52,073 nt of DNA from Candidatus Scalindua japonica. GTDB taxonomy: Bacteria; Planctomycetota; Brocadiia; Brocadiales; Scalinduaceae. The stretch is from contig NZ_BAOS01000016.1 of the NCBI RefSeq assembly GCF_002443295.1, forward strand, positions 1-52,073, in the 5' to 3' direction. Under the pieces are notes generated by a model. The model worked only from the letters and a program-made list of their open reading frames with translations. It searched no databases and was not told the origin of the DNA. A program made the translations under genes and the position numbers. Position 1 is the first letter of the stretch, and each line of letters starts with the position of its first letter. This document shows positions 46,792 to 52,073 of the stretch, one piece after another.

Positions 46792-47355
46792 ATGGAAAAT
46801 AACATAACCGAAAACACAATCATTAATGCTTCAAAAGGTGATGCAGACGCTTTTGAGAGCATATACAATGAGTACTCAGAATTTGTATATAATGTTGCAT
46901 TAAGAGTGGTAAACAGTGTAGACGAAGCACAGGAAGTTACTCAGGAAGTATTTCTCACGGTTTACCGGAAACTAAAAAGCTACAAGTTCAAATCATCCCT
47001 TAAAACATGGATTTACAGGATAACCGTTAATATGGCTATTGACTATGCCAGAAAAAAGTCTAAAGAACGGGACCATTCAGAACTGTATACAGAGAATAAA
47101 AAACAGCAGAAGACTATTGGTACTATTAGTGAGGAAATTGAGAGAGAACAGCAGGAGAAAACAATCTCAACTTTACTGGAATCTCTTAATCCTGATCAAA
47201 GAACCTGTATTGTATTAAGAAGTATCGAAGGCTTAAGTTATCAAGAAATAGCGGATGCACTAAACATTAATATTAATACCGTACGTACCAGAATCAAACG
47301 GGCCAGGGAAAAACTGATAGATTTAAGAAAAGAGATGGTGATAAATGAAGTGTGA
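46792..47355 (+). CDS. ECF-type RNA polymerase sigma factor (unit B)
   Basis: 187 residues with a normal start: ATG at 46792 preceded by AGAAGGA. Region 2 (DADAFESIYNEYSEFVYNVALRVV.. WIYRITVNMAIDYARKK) and region 4 (LNPDQRTCIVLRSIEGLSYQEIADALNININTVRTRIKRA) are complete. Overlaps the anti-sigma start. With an intact leader this is the copy more likely to be regulated normally. Confidence 0.9.
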   Translation: MENNITENTIINASKGDADAFESIYNEYSEFVYNVALRVVNSVDEAQEVTQEVFLTVYRKLKSYKFKSSLKTWIYRITVNMAIDYARKKSKERDHSELYTENKKQQKTIGTISEEIEREQQEKTISTLLESLNPDQRTCIVLRSIEGLSYQEIADALNININTVRTRIKRAREKLIDLRKEMVINEV

Positions 47356-47842
47356 ACAGGTAAAAGAACTCATTCTTACCGATTATCTTGATGGACAGAT
47401 GGAAAAAGTGCAAAAAACTCAACTAGAGGAACATTTGACAACCTGCAGGGATTGCAGGGAATATAATCTTTTAACGAGGACTGCTGTTGTTGAACCATTC
47501 TATAACATTGAAAAACATAATCCGCCTGAAGCAACATGGAACAAAATCAGGGAACAGATTTATGTAGAAAAACCGCTGCAGAATAACTCCATTGCTGACT
47601 TATTTAACAGAGCAAAGAAACTCTTTTATTTTCCGAAATCTGCATTTGCTGCTGCAACAGTAATCGTTTTGTTTGCTGTAGCAGCAACTGTTATTAAATT
47701 TCCTACAGAAAACCAGGAAATCGGAAAAGGAGTTTCTGATAATCAAGTTGAATGCATCAACTATTTGATGAGTGTTTTTGACGAAGAACTGATTAATGGA
47801 GATGACGACCTCGAAACCTCAATAGAAGATTTCTTTCTATGA
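47345..47842 (+). CDS. Zinc-binding anti-sigma factor, membrane anchored (unit B)
   Basis: 165 residues with the HxxxCxxC site (EEHLTTCRDC) and a membrane helix (AFAAATVIVLFAVAATVI). About 10 percent of residues differ from unit A, mostly in the linker and periplasmic part, while the zinc site is unchanged. Whether each anti-sigma still recognises both sigmas cannot be told from sequence. Confidence 0.88.
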   Translation: MKCEQVKELILTDYLDGQMEKVQKTQLEEHLTTCRDCREYNLLTRTAVVEPFYNIEKHNPPEATWNKIREQIYVEKPLQNNSIADLFNRAKKLFYFPKSAFAAATVIVLFAVAATVIKFPTENQEIGKGVSDNQVECINYLMSVFDEELINGDDDLETSIEDFFL

Positions 47843-48066
47843 TTCACCTTTATATGAATTTCGATTTTACATATTTTAATCAATGTTGTCCGGTCAGGAT
47901 TTTGCAGCGCTCCATCAATTGCCGGATTCTTTTAGCGGGAATCTATAGGATGAACGTGTCTTTTAGTTTAAATATAGAAGAAAAGAGCTTAAACAAAGAT
48001 CAATTACATACCGACCATAAACAGTTTAGAAGATATCCTGTTAGTGATCTTTTGGGCTCTGCGTGA
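47839..48066 (+). CDS. Doubtful small ORF conserved in both units (unit B)
   Basis: 75 codons overlapping the anti-sigma stop by four bases. Same caveats as for unit A: no ribosome site, no domain, and many amino-acid-changing differences between copies. Confidence 0.25.
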   Translation: MIHLYMNFDFTYFNQCCPVRILQRSINCRILLAGIYRMNVSFSLNIEEKSLNKDQLHTDHKQFRRYPVSDLLGSA

Positions 48067-48123
48067 GAACTTCCATCACACCAAAACGTCAGGATCGCCA
48101 AGAGAATGAATTAAAAGTTGATA

Positions 48124-48150
48124 TTTACGCATAGTGCATCTATGCGTAAA
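48124..48150. promoter_or_regulatory. Perfect palindrome upstream of the Spy-like gene (unit B)
   Basis: TTTACGCATAG, TGCAT, CTATGCGTAAA: 11-base perfect arms, 33 bases before the start codon. Conservation of position in both units suggests a protein-binding or RNA-hairpin control element. Confidence 0.55.
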
Positions 48151-48183
48151 TGAGTAATTTAAAAAATTTAAGGAGCAGTAACC

Positions 48184-48660
48184 ATGAATATCAAGTTGAA
48201 ACAAGTTTTTTTCACATTAAGCATAGTCGGGGTGACACTGTTATCATCAAATGTTTATTCACAACCACCTGGAGAACATTTCAACAGGCATCAAGAGATG
48301 CGGGAAAAGATGAGGGCTAAAAAGCAGGAAGCGTTCAAACAACTCGATCTTAGTCCTGAACAGGAAAGACTGATACAAGCTCATAGAGAGAATCACAGGG
48401 GACAGAAAAGTGAGTTTCAAGAAAATATGAGAGTAAAGAAAGAGGCAATCAGAAATGAGCTCCAGAAAGAAGAGTTCAATCTGGAAAAGATTCACGCAAT
48501 CCATAATGAACTGAAAAACTTAATCCTGGAAAAAGCCGATCATAGATTAAACGGTATCCTGGAAGTAAGAAAAATATTAACCGCCGAACAATTCAGGAAG
48601 TTTTGTGAATTGAGGAAGGAGATGCGTCCAATGAAAGGTAGGAGAAAGGGGTTCTATTGA
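48184..48660 (+). CDS. Spy/CpxP-like periplasmic stress protein (unit B)
   Basis: 158 residues, signal peptide ending near VYSQ, and LTxxQ-type motifs LDLSPEQERLI and ILTAEQFRKF, as in unit A. Differences from unit A cluster in the segment HRENHRGQKSEFQENMRVK. AAGGAG precedes the start. Confidence 0.82.
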   Translation: MNIKLKQVFFTLSIVGVTLLSSNVYSQPPGEHFNRHQEMREKMRAKKQEAFKQLDLSPEQERLIQAHRENHRGQKSEFQENMRVKKEAIRNELQKEEFNLEKIHAIHNELKNLILEKADHRLNGILEVRKILTAEQFRKFCELRKEMRPMKGRRKGFY

Positions 48661-48779
48661 TCCACAGAACCGCTTAGGGCATTCCTTTAGTTTATTATTG
48701 GAATGATAAAATCAGGAGATACCATGCTTTATTGTTTTATCATGTGAGTGCAAACATCAGGTATGGTGTCCCCCGATTT

Positions 48780-49079
48780 AAGTATGCTTTTAGTCACCCG
48801 ATCTATTGCCTGATGTGCATGCCGCTTCGGCCTATACCCATATGAGCAGTCCTTGAAGTCTGCCTCAAATATCGGTTCAAGTATCAACTTCAGTGCCCCC
48901 TGTACTACCCGATCTTTTATCGTCGGGATTCCAAGTGTTCGAGTCCCGCCATTGCCTTTCGGTATTGATACTCGCCTATTGGCTGACGGCTGATACGTAC
49001 GGTCTAGGAGTGCCGGTCTTATCTCTTCCAGATATCCTTCAAGCCCTTCACTCCGGCAAGGTTCTGTTGTCCTTACCAT
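48780..49079 (-). pseudogene. ltrA: Group II intron reverse transcriptase/maturase fragment
   Basis: About 100 residues of RT domain: RRVSIPKGNGGTRTLGIPT, IKDRVVQGALKLILEPIF and CSYGYRPKRHAHQAIDRV are RT blocks 0-2 of group II intron proteins. The catalytic YADD block, maturase X and endonuclease domains are absent. The frame runs about 50 more bases into unrelated unit B sequence. The normal N-terminal ~70-80 residues also appear to be missing. Confidence 0.8.
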
Positions 49080-49518
49080 CTACACTACTATGAACTCATC
49101 CGACACCCTCTTGTCTTTCCTCCCACTTCATCTTTTGACTTATAGGGCTGACATTTCTCCATACGTTTCCGTATGGGACAAGGAGGGCTTCCCCAGTTGA
49201 TTGCGCCTCTTTCTATCCGTGTCGCCGCTGATACCCCGCCACCGTCCTCACTACCTTATTAGCCAGTGTTGGTATGAGAATCATGCCTTCGCCTATTAGT
49301 GAGAGGCTCGGCCAGTGGATTTTACACTTTTACGAGGCTACTTATACGTTCACATTAGTTACAACCCGGATATTTGCTCGCCCGCCTTATAGCGGACTTT
49401 ATCAATGGGCTTCAGCTCGTTACGTTTCCATATCAAGCTGCCATTATAGCTACATGGCTCCGGCTTTTACCATGGCGGGACTTCCACCCGCGAGAAGGCG
49501 CAACCCTTAGCTGGGCAC
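48780..49518 (-). mobile_element. Truncated group II intron
   Basis: The minus strand begins GTGCCCAGC (49518, GUG intron start) and continues with GGGTGGAAGTCCCGCC and other intron 5' ribozyme sequence for about 430 bases, then the intron-encoded protein. The 3' two thirds of the protein and intron domains V-VI are missing; the break at about 48780 abuts duplicated unit B. Confidence 0.75.
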
Positions 49519-49575
49519 GCCACTATTCAAGTTGTGACGCCATTTTGGATTAATCTTTGCACATTTTTCACCTTT
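49519..49575. other. Short spacer between intron fragment and NACHT gene
   Basis: 57 bases, 5' flank of the intron on the minus strand and the 3' flank of the ATPase gene. No attC-like site was found, so there is no sign this intron used an attC target. Confidence 0.4.
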
Positions 49576-51884
49576 TTATTTACTCTTAATTTCTATTTTT
49601 TTCTGACTAATAGGCAACTCATGTAAGCGATTATAATATTGTGAAAGTGCAGGGTTTTTTTTCATCTGTTGTTTTAGTTTTTTTAAATTTCTTTTTAAAA
49701 TAGTTGATTGGTGTGTGAGGTGCTTGTTTTCATAATAGATGCCTAACTTTACGGGAAATGGTAAATCATCATCTAATTTATCTATAAGACCATCAAATGG
49801 ATTCTTCTCGCCTAAAGCTCTGTACACGCATGATATAAAAAACAGCAAGTAGGCTTTATCTTCATCTTTAATATTAGTATCGCTTGCAATATCTAGAATT
49901 GCAGAATCCATCGCTTTTTTAAAGAATTTAAAAGCATAGCAACTACATGTTACTGCTTGAAAAAATTCTAAAACAAACATTTCTGGCATATTCCTTAAAG
50001 GGGAATCAATTTTATTATCTTTAATATTTTTATAAAGTGTCTGTGCTTCTTTGATTATTAATAGAATGGTTTTCTCAATAACACTGTAAGGTGTAGAATA
50101 TGCGGCGAGAAGATAATCTCCCATATTAACAAATCTCCAGAATCTTTCGTTAGAATCTACTGGCTTAGTTATTTGAATTTTATTTATGATATCTTCACAG
50201 TCTTTAATTAGGCCAAGATAAAAAAAGTAGATATTTCTCCATGAGAGGGAATAAATCCTGTTATCAATGAATTTATTGTCTCTAGTTGTATCCATATATT
50301 TTGCATAAAAAAACTTCAGCAAAGGATCTGTGTTTGAAATATACTCTATCGTAATTACAATCTAATTGAATGATTCCTGATCTGTCTTGTTACTTTTTCA
50401 AATAATTCATCGGGATCGATACTGATATTTCTTGCAGAAAAATATTTATGAAAAATTCCCTGTACTTCACTTTTAGCCATATGAGTAAGATCATTTTCAA
50501 TAAAGAATTTTGCTATTTCAGTTATTATACTCACTGATGTTGCAAACTCCTGATTAGAGATAAGACCTTTATCCTTATCCCACTTTCCCAGCATTAATTC
50601 AGAATACTTAGAGTAGACATCTGTTAAATTCGATGGAAGATCTTGATCATTATCATTAATTATTTGGGCAAGCATAATTGCTGAGATTGGGTTTCTAGGC
50701 ATTTGTTTAAAAAGCTCTGAATTTTTTATGTCCTCAATCAACCGAGAAGAAACTTTAACTTTTGAGCATATTTTCATAAAAAACTCTATCACTTGTGTCA
50801 TTGATAATTGTTCAATCTCATAGGTAGGCATATGTGGTATAATTTCGTTATAATCAATTGTGCTTAGAGGTCTTGTTGAAATAACAAGATGTAGGTTTAC
50901 AATAGTTTCAGATTGACTAATAAGTGCTCTGACTTCTTTATAAATATCTCTGTTATCTACAATATGTTCATCAAAACTATCAATGAATAATACTATTGAA
51001 GTATCACTTTCCATCTTGTTTTTGACTCCTGAATATGCCGGCTCGTCTAATAGATTTGCTATATTCGCTTCGTTGTTTTTGCAAAGGTCAGTGTAGGGGG
51101 TATAGATTGGTATATAGTTGTGCTTAGAAAAATTATCTATTGATGCTAATTCTATTATTGATTTTCGAATTAAATGAGATTTACCTGATCCAGGTCCTCC
51201 TTCAATGATTATAATCTTTTGTTTTTGTATAAGATCAATAAGATTATATTTTCGTGAATTGTTTCTTTTCTTTTTAAAATCACTTTCTATTTGAATTAAA
51301 TTAAGATCAACATTCATATTTCCAGAGTTATTTGGTATTAAACTTTGTGCAGTGTTTTGTTCTTCCATTTTCCTTGTGATATCTTTTAAATAATCACCTA
51401 CTGGAAGAATTTGATCTGACCAAAAATGATTCAAGTATTTATCAATAAATTTAATTAAATCTTTATTTTGAAGAAAATTTATTTTGCTTGTACCATATTT
51501 ATTATGAATTTTTTCTTGTGCGCTATTTGAAATTGAGTCATTTGTAATTACCCATATTTCATTCAAGTGAATTTTTTTCTTGCCATTTTGTATAACCCTT
51601 GGCAGGTTACAATCATCTATTTGTTCATAAATGGGTATAAGTGCACCAGTGATTTTACCTGTTTTTGCGATGACACCAACATACTCTGTTCTGTTTAGTG
51701 TGGAATCAATCCTGGTAATGATAAAATCTGCGCCTTTTTCATGTGGACCGTGATTGTATTCAACGTCTAATATTTCTGGAAGCGTTGGCAGCAATGATAG
51801 TAATAGCGGATGGAATTCATTAACCTCATCTTTTAAATTAATTAGTTTTTTTTTCTTTTTTTTGAATTCAGATTCTTTTTCCAT
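49576..51884 (-). pseudogene. Nuclease-like/NACHT ATPase defence gene with two frameshifts
   Basis: Reads as one 769-codon gene once two extra bases are discounted. Residues 1-160 resemble a PD-(D/E)XK Mrr-like domain (GADFIITRID.. YVGVIAKTGKITGA), but the usual E/Q-x-K is I-A-K, so it may be inactive. The NACHT domain has Walker A GGPGSGKSHLI and Walker B VLFIDSFDE. The first ORF ends at 50355; the conserved GIIQLDCNYDRVYFKHRSFAEV lies in a second frame; FFYAKYMDTTRDN and the helical remainder (TPR-like sensor region) lie in a third, to 49576. Shifts are near 50373 and in a seven-base T-run near 50308. NACHT proteins are immune ATPases. Either a recent pseudogene or assembly errors. Confidence 0.75.
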
Positions 51885-52073
51885 GAAAGCTTCTGTTTTT
51901 TGTTTGAAAGATAACTGACATTATTTTCTCATTGCTTACTTATAAGGAACAATAACAGTTTGAAATATTAAAATAGCATTTAAAGCAGATACTTCATTCA
52001 TGCTGAGTTATTTTTTTGGTTTTGGTATTAGATGCTCTTTTCTTACGTTCTTATTTACGGTTGTTTGTATCTA
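51885..52073. other. Terminal non-coding stretch
   Basis: 189 AT-rich bases upstream of the NACHT gene; no feature recognised. Confidence 0.4.

Larger units (their letters stand above)
46004..48779. repeat. Duplicated envelope-stress module, unit B (direct repeat with 38022-40596)
   Basis: Second copy of the lipoprotein, sigma, anti-sigma and Spy-like module in the same orientation, about 5.4 kb after the end of unit A. It retains the roughly 190-base regulatory segment missing from unit A, but its lipoprotein gene is broken. The right border coincides with the truncated end of a group II intron. Confidence 0.85.

Noticed and set aside
48780-49518. Group IIC-attC intron inserted in an attC
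   Set aside because: The 5' flank shows no attC stem or core box and the RT sequence does not clearly belong to the C-attC class.
1-52073. CRISPR array, tRNA or rRNA genes
   Set aside because: No regularly spaced short repeats and no cloverleaf or rRNA-like sequence was seen on either strand by eye.

Overview
The window looks like a piece of an AT-rich planctomycete chromosome, most likely from the anammox lineage (Ca. Brocadiales, Scalindua-like). That placement is an inference from low GC, two B12-binding radical SAM proteins beside ilv/leu/lar genes, and a 2-hydroxyacyl-CoA dehydratase-type operon; no rRNA or other marker gene is present to prove it. A conserved metabolic core (about 12.0-37.7 kb) is flanked by two accessory regions rich in mobile and defence genes.

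Left accessory region (1-12 kb): a hypothetical gene, an Mrr-type restriction endonuclease, a broken type I methylase (hsdM), an ORC/STAND-like ATPase fused to a cold-shock-like domain, a two-TM coiled-coil protein and a phage-type small protein. Two copies (opposite orientation) of a 2423-bp element sit here; a third lies at 40.7-43.1 kb. Each encodes a tyrosine recombinase (needing a -1 frameshift at an A9 run) translationally coupled to an IS91-type HUH transposase.

Core (12-37.7 kb): radical SAM; larC; ilvN-pyrC-ilvC and leuA (branched-chain amino acids and pyrimidines); second radical SAM; exported FKBP/SlyD-like PPIase; then on the minus strand a U32 peptidase-family protein, panC, panD, lgt and a zinc-ribbon protein; then a rhodanese/beta-propeller fusion, a giant M1-M28-PDZ peptidase, and a two-subunit dehydratase/reductase with its ATP-dependent activase.

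Right accessory region (37.7-52 kb): a 2.6-kb envelope-stress module (glycine-zipper lipoprotein, ECF sigma, zinc anti-sigma, Spy/CpxP-like protein) occurs twice as diverged direct repeats. Between the repeats are element copy 3, a higBA toxin-antitoxin pair, a nonsense-broken secreted SH3-like gene, a frameshifted TIR gene, a hypothetical gene and an integron-type attC site. Beyond the second repeat are a truncated group II intron and a frameshifted nuclease-like/NACHT ATPase gene.

Main discovery candidate: the 2423-bp elements have the anatomy of integron gene cassettes. They begin at G|TTGGAC (TTGGGC in copy 3) and end in a canonical attC (59-base element) whose outer 1L box is the exact complement of the cassette start in copies 1 and 2. 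A cassette carrying both a tyrosine recombinase and an HUH rolling-circle transposase (a possible source of the single-stranded DNA attC recombination needs) would be a self-mobilising integron cassette. Frameshifts and nonsense codons are concentrated in the accessory genes, while the core genes are intact.
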